Source: Chitinolyticbacter meiyuanensis (GTDB lineage: Bacteria; Pseudomonadota; Gammaproteobacteria; Burkholderiales; Chitinibacteraceae). From it: a DNA stretch of 64,000 nt. This document shows positions 41,906-52,000 of this stretch, piece by piece (the first letter of the stretch is position 1; the number at the start of each line of letters is the position of its first letter). Below the pieces are notes generated by a model that was given only the letters and a program-made list of their open reading frames with translations, made no database searches and was not told where the DNA came from. The stretch spans positions 1,617,925 through 1,681,924 of the forward strand of contig NZ_CP041335.1 of NCBI RefSeq assembly GCF_008033135.1. The letters run 5' to 3'. The position numbers and the translations under genes were made by a program.

Positions 41906-43942
41906 TCACGCCAAACCGTTGTGCCGCAGCAGTGCGTCGATCTGCGGGGCACGGCCGCGGAAGGCGGCGAACGATTCGGCGGCGGGGCGGCTGCCGCCGA
42001 CTGCAAGGATTTCGCCGCGGAAGCGCTTGCCGACTATCGGGTCGATCACGCTGCTGCCTTGGGCTGCTGATTCCTCGAAGGCGGCATAGGCGTCTGCGGA
42101 GAGTACTTCGGCCCACTTGTAGCTGTAGTAGCCGGCGGCGTAGCCACCCGCGAAGATGTGGCTGAAGCTTTGTGGGAAGCGGTTGTAGGCAGGTGGCAGC
42201 GGGATGGCCAGTTCGCGCTGGATGTCCTCGGCCAGTGCCTGGACTGCCAGTGCATCCACCCGGCCATGCAGCGCCATATCGAAGATCGAGAAATACAGCT
42301 GACGCTGGAAGCCCGAACCGCTCTGGAAGTTCTTGGCAGTGAGCATCTTGTCGAACAGTGCGCGCGGCAGTGGTTCGCTGCTCTCCACATGGCGGGTCAG
42401 GTTGGGTAGCAGTTGCCATTCCCAGCAGAAATTCTCCATGAACTGGCTCGGCAGCTCGACCGCATCCCATTCCACACCGCTGATGCCTGATACCGACAGC
42501 TCGTCAACCTCGGTCAGCAGGTGGTGCAGCGCGTGCCCCATTTCGTGGAAGGTGGTGATCACGTCGTCGTGCGGCAGTAGCGCCGGCTTGCCGTTCACGC
42601 CACGGGCGAAGTTGCAGACGATGAGCGCCACCGGTGTTTGCAGGCGACCGTCGGCAAGGCGGCGGCGACCGCGCACGTCGTTCATCCAGGCGCCGCCCTG
42701 CTTGCCTTCGCGGGCATACAGATCAAGGTACAGCCCGCCGACTTCGGAACCGTCGAGGTTTTCCAGCCGGTAGAACGCTACGTCCGGATGCCAGACCGGG
42801 GCCTCGGCACGCACGAAACGCAGGCCGTAGAGTTGCTCGATCAGGTGAAACAGGCCCGAAAGCACGGTGGGCTCGGTGAAGTATTGCTTCACCTCCTGCT
42901 CGCTGAACGCGTACTTGGCTTCGCGGATGCGTTCGGACACAAAGGCGACGTCCCAGGCTTGCAACTGGTCGTAGCCCAGTGTCTCGACCGCATAGCGCTC
43001 CATCTCGGCGCGATCAGCCAGCATGTGCGGCTGCGCGCGCGCAGCCAGATCGCGCAGAAAGCCAAGCACTTGCTCGGGCGTATCGGCCATCTTGGTGGCG
43101 AGCGAGCGCTCGCTGTAGCTGCCAAAGCCCAGCAGTCGGGCTGCCTCCTGGCGCAGCGTGTGAATCTCGTTGATCAGTGGGGTGTTATCGCGCTCGGTCG
43201 GGCCGAACTCGGAGGCGCGCGTCACGTAGGCGTGATACAGCGCCTCGCGTAGCGGGCGATGTGCGCCGAACTGCATCACCGGGAAATAGCTCGGCATCTT
43301 CAACGTGACTTTCCAGCCGGCCTGGCCGTCGGCCTCCGCCGCCGCCCGGGCTGCCGCCTTCCAGTCGTCCGGCAGGCCGGCGAGTTCGGCCTCGTCGGTC
43401 ACATAGAGGCTGTAGGCATCGGTGGCGTCGAGCACATTCTGTGCGAAGCGGGTGGTCAGCTCGGACAGCCGCTCTTCGATCGCCTTGTAGCGGGCCTTCT
43501 GTTCATCCGGCAGCTCGGCGCCGGCCAGCTTGAAGTCGCGCAGCGCATCCTCGACGATGGTTCGGCGCGCCCGATCGAAGCCGGTGAATTCCGCGCCGGT
43601 GGCGAGCTTCTTCCAGCCGGCATATAGCGCTTCGTTCTGCCCCAGGTCGGTGTAGAAGTTGGAAATGCGCGGGATGTTGGCGTTGTAGACCTCGCGCAGC
43701 TCGGGGGTATTGACCACGGCTTCGAGGTGGGCAACTGCGCCCCAGGCGCGGTTCAGTTGCTCGAGGGCGTTTTCCAGCGGGATGACGAAGCCATCCCAGG
43801 TCGGCGCGGCGGTTTCGGCAGCGATGACCGCCTGGCGTGCCGCCTCTAGCAGCGCATCGAGCGCCGGGTTCACGTGATCGGGGCGGATCGCGTCGTAGCG
43901 CGGCAGGGCGGAGAAATCGAGCAGCGGGTTGGCCTGGGTCAT
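41906..43942 (-). CDS. prlC: Oligopeptidase A
   Basis: A 678-residue M3 metallopeptidase. The zinc site is in TTFHEMGHALHHLLTEVDELSVSG (HExxH, with the third ligand in the downstream WDAVELPSQFMENFCWE segment). It starts MTQANPLLDFSALPRYDAIRPDHVNPAL, typical of the family. It degrades short peptides in the cytoplasm, including signal-peptide remnants. No signal peptide is present. Confidence 0.96.
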   Translation of the reverse strand: MTQANPLLDFSALPRYDAIRPDHVNPALDALLEAARQAVIAAETAAPTWDGFVIPLENALEQLNRAWGAVAHLEAVVNTPELREVYNANIPRISNFYTDLGQNEALYAGWKKLATGAEFTGFDRARRTIVEDALRDFKLAGAELPDEQKARYKAIEERLSELTTRFAQNVLDATDAYSLYVTDEAELAGLPDDWKAAARAAAEADGQAGWKVTLKMPSYFPVMQFGAHRPLREALYHAYVTRASEFGPTERDNTPLINEIHTLRQEAARLLGFGSYSERSLATKMADTPEQVLGFLRDLAARAQPHMLADRAEMERYAVETLGYDQLQAWDVAFVSERIREAKYAFSEQEVKQYFTEPTVLSGLFHLIEQLYGLRFVRAEAPVWHPDVAFYRLENLDGSEVGGLYLDLYAREGKQGGAWMNDVRGRRRLADGRLQTPVALIVCNFARGVNGKPALLPHDDVITTFHEMGHALHHLLTEVDELSVSGISGVEWDAVELPSQFMENFCWEWQLLPNLTRHVESSEPLPRALFDKMLTAKNFQSGSGFQRQLYFSIFDMALHGRVDALAVQALAEDIQRELAIPLPPAYNRFPQSFSHIFAGGYAAGYYSYKWAEVLSADAYAAFEESAAQGSSVIDPIVGKRFRGEILAVGGSRPAAESFAAFRGRAPQIDALLRHNGLA

Positions 43943-44023
43943 CGTCGGTCTCGGTTTAGAATGCGTTAATCATTCAGATGCGCGCCGGGGCGCATCATTT
44001 CAAGCTGGCTGCAAGGAAGTCTA

Positions 44024-44554
44024 ATGGCAATCGAAGAATTCGACGGCATCGTGCCGCAACTGGGTCAGGGTGCCTGGGTGCACCAGGCTGGCCAGGTGAT
44101 CGGCGATGTGGTGCTGGGCGACAACGTGTCGGTCTGGCCTGGCGCGGTGATCCGCGGCGACGTCAACCACATCCGCATCGGCAGCGACAGCAATGTGCAG
44201 GACTGCAGCGTGCTGCATGTGACGCACAAGCGGCCGGACGATCCGGCAGGGGCGCCACTGCTCATCGGCGAGCGTGTCACCATCGGCCACGGTGTGATGC
44301 TGCATGGTTGCACTATAGGCAACGAGGTGCTGGTGGGCATGGGCAGCATCGTGCTCGACCGGGTGGTGGTCGAGGACAGGGTGATGATCGGTGCCGGCTC
44401 GCTGGTACCGCCGGGCAAGGTGCTGGAATCGGGGTGGCTCTATGTCGGCAGGCCTGCCAAGGCAGTGCGGCGGCTCAGCGACGAGGAACTGGCGCACTTC
44501 AACTATTCGGCAGCGCACTACGTGCGGCTGATGCAAAAGTATCGCGACCGCTGA
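44024..44554 (+). CDS. Gamma-class carbonic anhydrase family protein
   Basis: A 176-residue left-handed beta-helix of hexapeptide repeats. Metal-ligand histidines are in VLHVTHK and IGHGVMLHGCTIG. The family (YrdA/CaiE-like) forms trimers and binds zinc or iron. A bidirectional hairpin follows at 44562. Confidence 0.92.
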   Translation: MAIEEFDGIVPQLGQGAWVHQAGQVIGDVVLGDNVSVWPGAVIRGDVNHIRIGSDSNVQDCSVLHVTHKRPDDPAGAPLLIGERVTIGHGVMLHGCTIGNEVLVGMGSIVLDRVVVEDRVMIGAGSLVPPGKVLESGWLYVGRPAKAVRRLSDEELAHFNYSAAHYVRLMQKYRDR

Positions 44555-44561
44555 AATGCAC

Positions 44562-44586
44562 CGGGCCGCCCAAAGGCGGCCCGATT
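44562..44586. terminator. Terminator between convergent genes
   Basis: CGGGCCGCC-caaa-GGCGGCCCG, followed by ATTTACA. It lies eight bases after the carbonic anhydrase stop and before the 3' end of the leftward chitin-binding gene. Confidence 0.75.
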
Positions 44587-44601
44587 TACATTGGTGCGTG
44601 G

Positions 44602-45552
44602 TCAGAAATAGGTGCCGAAGCGTGCCCACAGCTGCGGTGTCGGTCGGCAGACGTTGCCGGCGCTGCACAGCCACACGGTAACCCTGCTGGCGCTGCTGAT
44701 TGCGCTGGCCGGCAAGGTGGCCGTCGCGCTCCAGGCGAAGTTGGCTTCGCAGGCCGGTGCGCCGTTCTGCGGCGGCGGGCAATCGCTCACCAGCTGATGG
44801 AACTGGCTGCCGCTCGCGACTTCGACGCCATCGACATGGACTTTCCAGCGCGCCGGGGCGGGCAGATTCACTCGCGTCAACGCGGTATTGATGAACAGGT
44901 CGTATTGTTGCGGAGTGCCGTTGGCCAGCCGGCGATAGAGGTTGGCGAGGAAGGCTTGCGGCAGGCCAGAAGGCGGCGTCACGCCGACTTGCAGTGTCCA
45001 CGGGCCGTTGGCTGTGCCGGGTGTATCGCCTTGGGTCCACCAGCGGGCCTGATAGACCAAACCGGCGTACACCACTTGGCTGCCACCGGCGTAAGCGCGG
45101 CTGTTCGACCATTCGGCCGGCCCGGTACTGCTGTCGACGGCTTCCCAGGCACCCCAGGCATTGCTGCCCGGTTGTTCGCCCTGGTTCCACCACTTGGCAC
45201 GCCAAGCTTGGCCGGCAAAGCTGGCTGTGTCGCCGGTGTTGTAGACCTTGCCGCTGTCCCAAGCGCCGGGCAAGGGGGTGCCGCCGTTGAACAACACTTG
45301 ATATTCGCTATCACCGATCGAGGGCAATGGCGCTTCATCGCCGTATTGACTGGGAACAGGGCAGGGATGGATCTTCGGGTCGTACCAACCGGTGGAGCGG
45401 ACCACGGGCTTGACCAGCGGCAACTGGCCTTCGGGGCCGGCGGGCGCCGGGTTGAGCGGCACCAGCGGTGGGGGCTGGCAAGCCCAGGCCGACTGGGCCG
45501 CGAGCAAGGTCAACAACGAGGCGGCGAGCTTGCCGCACGCAATGCGGTTCAT
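44602..45552 (-). CDS. Secreted chitin-binding protein with two CBM5/12-type modules
   Basis: About 316 residues from an ATG at 45552 with AGGAGGAG upstream. After a signal peptide (LAASLLTLLAAQSAWA), two similar modules appear: AWDSGKVYNTGDTASFAGQAWRAKWWNQGEQPG and EWSNSRAYAGGSQVVYAGLVYQARWWTQGDTPG. This Trp-rich pattern is that of chitin-binding CBM5/12 domains. The C-terminal 130 residues contain two Cys pairs and a beta-rich domain without a catalytic motif. There is no glycosidase domain. It probably binds extracellular chitin or delivers a partner. Confidence 0.8.
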   Translation of the reverse strand: MNRIACGKLAASLLTLLAAQSAWACQPPPLVPLNPAPAGPEGQLPLVKPVVRSTGWYDPKIHPCPVPSQYGDEAPLPSIGDSEYQVLFNGGTPLPGAWDSGKVYNTGDTASFAGQAWRAKWWNQGEQPGSNAWGAWEAVDSSTGPAEWSNSRAYAGGSQVVYAGLVYQARWWTQGDTPGTANGPWTLQVGVTPPSGLPQAFLANLYRRLANGTPQQYDLFINTALTRVNLPAPARWKVHVDGVEVASGSQFHQLVSDCPPPQNGAPACEANFAWSATATLPASAISSASRVTVWLCSAGNVCRPTPQLWARFGTYF

Positions 45553-45685
45553 CGGAACTCCTCCTGTTATGCAGTGCCATGCGTTTGGCATGGTCCGCAG
45601 CAGCATCGGGCTGAACAGGAGTGATGTCAATAAACATCAGTAAAACAGCATATTGCCTGCGGTTTTGACTGGGGTTGCGGTTGGT

Positions 45686-46048
45686 TCAGCTAGGGTTCTG
45701 GCTGACCCGCTTCTCCACTTCCCAGGTCACGATCTGGCCATTGTTGAGCCCGCACTTCAGCCACAGGGGCACTTCGGTACGTTCGCGCCAGCCGGTGCCG
45801 CGAATGATCACCCGGGCATCCACCGGCTGGCTGATCCGCGATGAAAACGCGCTCCGCTGGCGTTCGACCTGGCCGGCGGCGAGCTGGGATTCACTGGCGA
45901 GAATACTGCTGTAAGGGGTGCGCTTGGGAACGCGTTCGAGCAGGCGTTCGTAGCAGCGGATGACATCGGCGCTGACAGCCTGTGGTGCCTCAGCGGCCGA
46001 AGCCAACAGAGGTGCTGCGAGCAGTAGCGGCAGAAGAAGGCGGTTCAT
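45686..46048 (-). CDS. Secreted hypothetical protein
   Basis: A 120-residue protein with a signal peptide (LLLPLLLAAPLLASAAEA) and two Cys, in DVIRCYERLLERVPKRTPY and LWLKCGLNNGQIVTWEVE. The two probably form a disulfide. It resembles short periplasmic proteins from related bacteria, but I recognise no named family. Confidence 0.6.
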   Translation of the reverse strand: MNRLLLPLLLAAPLLASAAEAPQAVSADVIRCYERLLERVPKRTPYSSILASESQLAAGQVERQRSAFSSRISQPVDARVIIRGTGWRERTEVPLWLKCGLNNGQIVTWEVEKRVSQNPS

Positions 46049-46221
46049 CGTTGTCGGCGAGAGTCAGCACTCTCACAGGATTGGCGATGAACGGTGGTGA
46101 TGCAAGCTGCATACGTGATCCGGCAACGCTACTGCGTATGCTCTTGCGCGGTGTGGGCCGCAGATGCGGTTGTGAGGGTCGTGAAGGCGGGGGCAGCGAG
46201 TGGTGCCGCCCTCGCCTGGGC

Positions 46222-46386
46222 TCAATCGGGCTTGGATTGCCCAAGCAGCTTGGCGACGAGGGGGTTCAGCGCCTGCTTCTGCCCATCGCCGGTCTGCGTG
46301 TAGCGATCCGGCACGGCGGAGGTCTTGAGCTTGTTGTTGATCTTGAGGCCGCGGCGCTTTTCCAGCTCGGTGCGTTTCATCGTCAT
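46222..46386 (-). CDS. Small basic protein (54 aa)
   Basis: A short frame reading MTMKRTELEKRRGLKINNKL, then SAVPDRYTQTGDGQKQALNP and LVAKLLGQSKPD. It is basic, has no signal and is codon-typical for the genome. A GC hairpin (46190-46220) with stems around GGCGGGGGCAGC and GTGCCGCC follows it and would end transcription. Similar small proteins that begin MKRTELEKRKGLKINN are familiar from betaproteobacteria, but I cannot give a function. Confidence 0.6.
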   Translation of the reverse strand: MTMKRTELEKRRGLKINNKLKTSAVPDRYTQTGDGQKQALNPLVAKLLGQSKPD

Positions 46387-46486
46387 GGCGACGGTTCCAT
46401 CGAAAGCAAAAGTGCAATTCTAAAACAGACGCCGTGCGCCGCGTGGCAAAAGCGAGCCGGCCGGGGCGGGCTCGCCGATCTAGGCA

Positions 46487-47671
46487 TTACTGCTTCTGGC
46501 CGCCGACCGTTTCCAGCACCGTCCACTGGCCCTTTACCACCTTGTAGACGGTGATGGCGCCGTCCTTCAGGTCGCCGCGTTCGTCGTAGCTGATGTTGCC
46601 GGAGGTGACGCCGGCGTACTGGATCTTGGCGAGCTCGGGCAGGTACTTCGTCGGGTCGGCGGAATCGGCGTTCTTCATCGCCTGGATCAGCGTACGCGCC
46701 GCGTCATAGCCGTAGGGCGTATAGATTTCCAGCTCACCGTACTTGGCCTTGTAGCGGGCTTCGAATGCCTTGCCGCCGGGCATCTGCTCCAGCGGCAGGC
46801 CGGCGAGCGAGGCGATGGTGCCTTCTGCTTCGGCGCCGGCCAGCTTGAGGAAGGTGTCGGAGCGCGTCATCTCGCCCGAGACCAGCGGCGCGGTCATGCC
46901 GAGGCGCTTCTTCTGCTTGGCCATCGGGCCCGATTGCGCATCGGTGCCGCCATAGAAGATCAAATCAGGCCGCTGCGCCTTGATCGCGGTGAGGATGGCC
47001 GAGAAGTCGGTTTCCTTGTCGGTGGTGAATTCGCGCTTCACGATCTCGCCGCCGGCTGCCTTGGCAGCCTTCTCGAATTCGTCGGCGAGACCCTGGCCGT
47101 AGGCGGTGCGGTCGTCGATGATGGCGATTCGCTTCGCGCCGAGCTTGTCGATGGCGTAGCGGCCCATCACCGAGCCCTGCTGCGTGTCGGAGGTCATCGA
47201 GCGGAAGGTGGTCTTGAAGCCCTGTGTGGTGTAGGCGGGCGCCGTGGCCATGGCGATCTCGGGAATGCCGGCATCCGAGTAGATCTTGGAGGCCGGGATC
47301 GAGGTGCCGGAATTGAAGTGCCCGATCATGCCGGCCACCTTGCTGTCGACGAACTTCTGCGCCACTTGGGTTGCAGTGCGCGGGTCGGCCATGTCGTCCT
47401 CGGCGAGCAGCACGAAGTGCACCGGCTGGCCGCCGAGCTTCGGGTGCTCGGCGTTCACGTCGTCGATCGCCATCTGCACGCCGTTCTGGTAGCCCTTGCC
47501 GTAGTGCGCCTGGTTGCCGGTCAGCGGGGCGGCAAAGCCGATCTTGATCTCGGCTGTACCGCTTTGCGCCGCGGGCGCGGCGACAGGAGTGGAGGCTGCC
47601 GTCGGTTCGGCCTGCTTGCCGCAGCCGGCCAGGGCCACGCCCAGCGCCAGCACCATGCTTGCTCGGATCAT
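46487..47671 (-). CDS. Branched-chain amino acid-type ABC substrate-binding lipoprotein
   Basis: About 394 residues, with a lipoprotein signal (ASMVLALGVALAGCGKQ) and a type I periplasmic-binding fold (IKIGFAAPLTGNQAHYGKGYQNGVQMAIDDVNAEHPKLGG). This is the LivK family. ATG 47671 has AGAGG about eight bases before it; an ATG at 47677 is closer. No LivHMGF genes are in the window, so permeases must be elsewhere. The ligand may be an amino acid, amide or aromatic compound. Confidence 0.88.
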   Translation of the reverse strand: MIRASMVLALGVALAGCGKQAEPTAASTPVAAPAAQSGTAEIKIGFAAPLTGNQAHYGKGYQNGVQMAIDDVNAEHPKLGGQPVHFVLLAEDDMADPRTATQVAQKFVDSKVAGMIGHFNSGTSIPASKIYSDAGIPEIAMATAPAYTTQGFKTTFRSMTSDTQQGSVMGRYAIDKLGAKRIAIIDDRTAYGQGLADEFEKAAKAAGGEIVKREFTTDKETDFSAILTAIKAQRPDLIFYGGTDAQSGPMAKQKKRLGMTAPLVSGEMTRSDTFLKLAGAEAEGTIASLAGLPLEQMPGGKAFEARYKAKYGELEIYTPYGYDAARTLIQAMKNADSADPTKYLPELAKIQYAGVTSGNISYDERGDLKDGAITVYKVVKGQWTVLETVGGQKQ

Positions 47672-47790
47672 GCTCATCACCTCTTTGATTGGGTTGTGGC
47701 GACGATTGTGCCGTCGCTCGCCCCCCCGGCAATTAGGGATAGCCCGTTGCTGTCGGCATGCGCATTGCTGCAAGGGCTGGCACCCGACGG

Positions 47791-48519
47791 TCAGGGCGCG
47801 ATGGTCCAGCTTAGCGCATCGACCACGCGCTGAAAGTCGTCCGCCAGCGGGCTGCGCACGGTGAACGGCACGCCGGTGATTGGGTGTGGCAGCGTCAGTG
47901 CGGTGCAGGCGAGCAGCATGCGATTCACGCCGAAGGCCTCGGCGAAGGCGCGGTTATGCTTGCCCTTGCCGTAGGTGGCGTCGCCGATGATGGGATGGCT
48001 GATGTGCTTCAGATGGCGGCGCAGCTGGTGGCGGCGCCCGGTCTCGGGCTTGAGCGCGAGCAGCGCGTAGCGGCTTTGCGGGTAGCGGTCGATGGCCCAG
48101 GGCAGCTCGATGGTGGCGAGCCGCCGGTAGCGGGTCAGTGCCTCCTGCGCGCCGGTGGGCAGCGGCCCGCCCCAGATCTCGGCGTCGTCGATGCGCCGCT
48201 CCAGCGGGTGATCGATCTCGCCGGTGGGCTCGGGCCAGCCGCGTACCACCGCCAGGTATTCCTTGTCGATGCGCCGCTGCTCGAACAGCGACGACAGTTG
48301 GCGCCCGGTGTCGGCATCGAGTGCGAACAGCAGCACGCCGGAAGTGCCCTTGTCGAGGCGGTGCACCGGATAAACGCGGCGGCGCAGCTGGTTGCGCACC
48401 ATCTGCATGGCGAAGCGGGTTTCGTGCGCGTCGAGCGAGGTGCGGTGCACCAGCAGGCCGGAAGGCTTGTGCACGGCGACGAGGTGCTCGTCGCGGTAGA
48501 GCAGGGGCAGGGCGGTCAT
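47791..48519 (-). CDS. RNA pseudouridine synthase, TruC/RluA type
   Basis: A 242-residue protein with the catalytic segment YPVHRLDKGTSGVLLFALD (Asp at about residue 55) and a GRRHQLRRHLKHISHPIIGDATYGKG substrate region. There is no S4 domain, which points to the TruC-like type that modifies tRNA position 65. It starts after a short spacer and is divergent from the small proline-rich gene. Confidence 0.85.
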   Translation of the reverse strand: MTALPLLYRDEHLVAVHKPSGLLVHRTSLDAHETRFAMQMVRNQLRRRVYPVHRLDKGTSGVLLFALDADTGRQLSSLFEQRRIDKEYLAVVRGWPEPTGEIDHPLERRIDDAEIWGGPLPTGAQEALTRYRRLATIELPWAIDRYPQSRYALLALKPETGRRHQLRRHLKHISHPIIGDATYGKGKHNRAFAEAFGVNRMLLACTALTLPHPITGVPFTVRSPLADDFQRVVDALSWTIAP

Positions 48520-48655
48520 GCCGCGATGATACGCCGCCGCGGTCCGCCATCACCGTTGTGATGCCGTTCACACGGCGTGTGTCATCGCCGGAATGCGCTG
48601 CCTCGTTGTTGCCGCACAGGGTGCATAGACGCCCACACGATCAAGGAGAACACGC

Positions 48656-49003
48656 ATGAACACGCACTTTGCCTTTATCCGCCACGCCGTGCTGGTGGCA
48701 TTGAGTGGCGCGGCCCTGATTTGGGCAGCGCCGGCCAGCGCCGATGTCGACGTGGATATCCGCTTCGGTTATCCGTATCCGCCGCCCCCGCCGCGCGTGG
48801 TGTATGCACCACCGCCCCGTGTCGACTATGTGTGGGTGCCTGGGCGCTGGGTGTACTACGAGCGGCCTCGCCCGTACTGGGCGGATGGCTACTGGGTGCA
48901 CAAGCGCGACTACCGCGGTCCGCGCCATGGCTGGGATAAACACCGGCGGCCGCCGCATTACCACGGTCACGGGCGTGGCCGGGATCGCGACGATGATGAT
49001 TGA
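48656..49003 (+). CDS. Secreted Pro/Tyr/Trp-rich protein (YXWGXW-like)
   Basis: A 115-residue protein with a signal peptide (HAVLVALSGAALIWAAPASA), a run of PPPPPRVVYAPPPRVDYVW, and repeated WVPGRW, YWADGYW and HKRDYRGPRHGWD elements. It ends in His/Arg/Asp-rich DRDDDD. The composition is that of small envelope proteins with YXWGXW motifs. AAGGAG lies upstream of the ATG. Confidence 0.65.
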   Translation: MNTHFAFIRHAVLVALSGAALIWAAPASADVDVDIRFGYPYPPPPPRVVYAPPPRVDYVWVPGRWVYYERPRPYWADGYWVHKRDYRGPRHGWDKHRRPPHYHGHGRGRDRDDDD

Positions 49004-49020
49004 TCGCGCCTGAAGCAGAA

Positions 49021-49045
49021 CGGCCCGCCAACAGGCGGGCCGTTT
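49021..49045. terminator. Bidirectional terminator
   Basis: CGGCCCGCC-aaca-GGCGGGCCG followed by TTTGCC, 17 bases after the small protein and before the 3' end of the leftward GH3 gene. Confidence 0.8.
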
Positions 49046-49064
49046 GCCATCCGGAGCGTGGCGT

Positions 49065-52000
49065 CTAGTTCAGCTGCGTCAGCAAGCGTACGCGGCGGAT
49101 CTGGAAGTGGATGTTGCCGGCCTGATCATCCCAGGCGGGCAGTAACTCCAGCACCGAGCTCAGCTTGGCCGGATTCCAGCTGGCGTCGTAGCCGGCGCCG
49201 GAGAATGGCAGCTTCACCGTGGTCCACACCCCGACTGCGGGGCGACCTACCAGCGTGGTCAGATCACCGGTGCGGCAGCTGTCCGGCTTGCGCTCGCAAA
49301 CCAGCTTCACCCAGAACGGCTGCGTGCTGCCGCCGTAGTCGAGTACCCGGATTTCGAAGCTCACACCACCGGTGGCCGCCGAGCCACTGACGTCGATCAG
49401 GTTGGGCGACTTCACCGGGAAGAAGATGGAGCCGTTGCCGCCGCCTTCCTTCAGCGCGTTGAAGGTTACGTCCACCACCTTCTCGCCGCCGACATTGACA
49501 TTGGCATCAAGGGCGATGGTGCCGCCGCCGTAGGACCAGCTGCCCGGGTTGTCGAATAGCGCGGGGTCGGCGTTGCCGTTGACGAACACGTCGCGGTTGG
49601 CGGTCAGCACCGTGACCGGGTCGGCGCTGGCGCCGTCGCACGGCACGTTGCCGGCACGATTGGGCTCCCAGCGCACATTGGCCACCGACAGTTCGAACTG
49701 GCCCGAGCTGTAGAGCAGCATCGGCGTATTGATGCTGGTGTAGTCGGTACCCTTGTCGGCAAAACACTGCAGCGGAATCGCCACCTCGCTCCAGCTGCCC
49801 ACCGGCAGGGCCTTCACCGCGGTGGTGACATCGATTTCGCCGATGCACGGGTAGACGCAGTCGATGCGGGCCTTCACCGAGGCGGTCGGCGCCACGCCGA
49901 CGCGGGCGTCGAATACCAGCGCGCCACCTGCATTCAGATAGGCCTGCAGGTTCTGCGTTTCCGATTCGACCACGCTCTGGATATACAACTGGCCCTCGGC
50001 ATTGTTCCAGGTGACCTTGACGGCGCCCCACTGGATGCCGTTCTTGTCGTCGACTGGCGTGGCGGTGATTTCGCCATTCGGCGTCGAGGTGCTGGCGCTG
50101 CTGGCCTGGGTGATGGGTACGCCGCTCCATTGCGACGGCGCCGCCACCTTCATGTTCCAGCCGTCTGCATTGCCGCGGTCGAAGAAGGCGATCGGGTTGT
50201 CAGCGGTGCCACCACCACCGGTGATGCCGCAACCGACATCGGCGCTGGTTTCATCGAGTGCGGCCAGCTCGGCGCCCTTGGCGTAGCTGAGGCCGTAGCC
50301 GTAGCGGAATTGCGGTGCGTACTCGGCATCGCCGACGTTGACCGGGGTCTGGCAGGCAGCACCTGGCCACGAGTAAGACAGCTTGCCGTGGAAGTCCAGG
50401 TTCACCGCGCCGCTGGTGCTGCGGAACAGCACGTCGGCGAGGCCGTCGCCCTCGGTGCCCGGCAGCCAGGCGGCGACGAAAGCATCCGAGCGGTTCAGCT
50501 CCTTGTTGGCGTAGAGCGGCCGGCCCGAATACAGCACGGTGACGATCTTCTTCACGCCCTTGGCTTTCAGCGCATCGATCAGCGCAATGTCCTCGGGGCG
50601 CAACTTGGCGAGTTCCAGCGTCTTGTTCTTGCCGAGGTCACCAATGCCTTCGGCGTACGGCGTCTCGCCGATCACCACCAGCGCGGCGTCGAAACTGGCA
50701 TCGGCCAGCGCGCCGTTGGTGCTGGTATCGAGCACCGCCTTGGGGGCGATCTTCTGCACGGCTGCCCACAGCGTGGTGCCGCCGCCGAAATCGGCATTGA
50801 CGTTGCCGGTGCCCTGCCAGGAGAGCGACCAGCCGCCGGTCTGGTTGGACAGGCTGTCGGCGCTCTTGCCGGCGACGAGGATCTTCGCATCGCGCGACAG
50901 CGGCAGCACGTTGCCGTTGTTCTTCAACAGCACCAGCGATTTCTGCACTGCCTCACGTGCGACGGCACGGTTGGCCGGCGTGCCCACTTCGTGCACCGTC
51001 AGGCGGGCCGAGGGCTTGGGCTTGTCGAAGAGGCCCGCACGATACTTCACGCGCAGGATGCGGCGCACCGCGTCGTCGATGCGCGCCTGCGAGATCTCGC
51101 CCGACTGCACGCTGGCGATGGTATTGGCGATGAAGGCCTTCCACTCGGCACGGTAGGGCACCATCACCATGTCGATGCCGGCGTTGATCGCCTGCGGGCA
51201 ATCGCTGTTGCTGCAATTGCGCGGGCTGTCGCTGTTGTCGGTGGTGACCTGGCCGTTGCCGTTCCAGTCGGAGACCACAAGGCCATCGAAGCCCATCTTG
51301 GTCTTGAGCACGTCGGTCAGCAGGTACTTGTTGCCGTGCATCTTGTAGGCCTTGGCGTTCTCGCCGGCGGCCTTGTCCTTCCAGCTGCTGAACGACGCCA
51401 TCACCGTCTGCGCACCGGCATTGAGCGCCGGGTAGTAGCCCTTGCCGTGGACGTTGATCAGCTCCTTCTCGGTGGCGATAGTCACGCCCTGGTCCTTGCC
51501 CAGGTCAGTGCCGCCGTCGCCGATGAAGTGTTTGGCGGTGGCGATCACGCGCTCGTTGGACTTGGCATCCTTGCCGAGCTTGCCTTGCAGGCCCTCGATG
51601 ATCTTGCCGCCGTAGGAGGCGACGATCTCCGGGTGCTCGCCAAAGCCTTCGTAGGTGCGGCCCCAGCGATCGTCGCGCACCACGGCCAGCGTCGGGGCGA
51701 AGGCCCAGTCGATGCCGGTGGCGGCCACTTCGCGCGCGGTGACTTCGGCGATGCGGCGCAGCAGCTCCGGATCGCGTGCTGCACCAAGGCCGATGTTGTG
51801 CGGGAACATCGTCGCGCCGCGCACGTTGTTATGGCCGTGCACGGCATCGGTACCCCACATCAGCGGAATCTGGTGCGGGTTGGCCGGGTCCATCGATGCG
51901 TCCCACAGGCTATCGGCCAGGGCCAGCCAGTCGGCGACGCTGGCCGCCTTGTTCTGGTTGGGGAAGGAGCCGCCGCCGTTCAGCACCGAGCCGATGTGGT

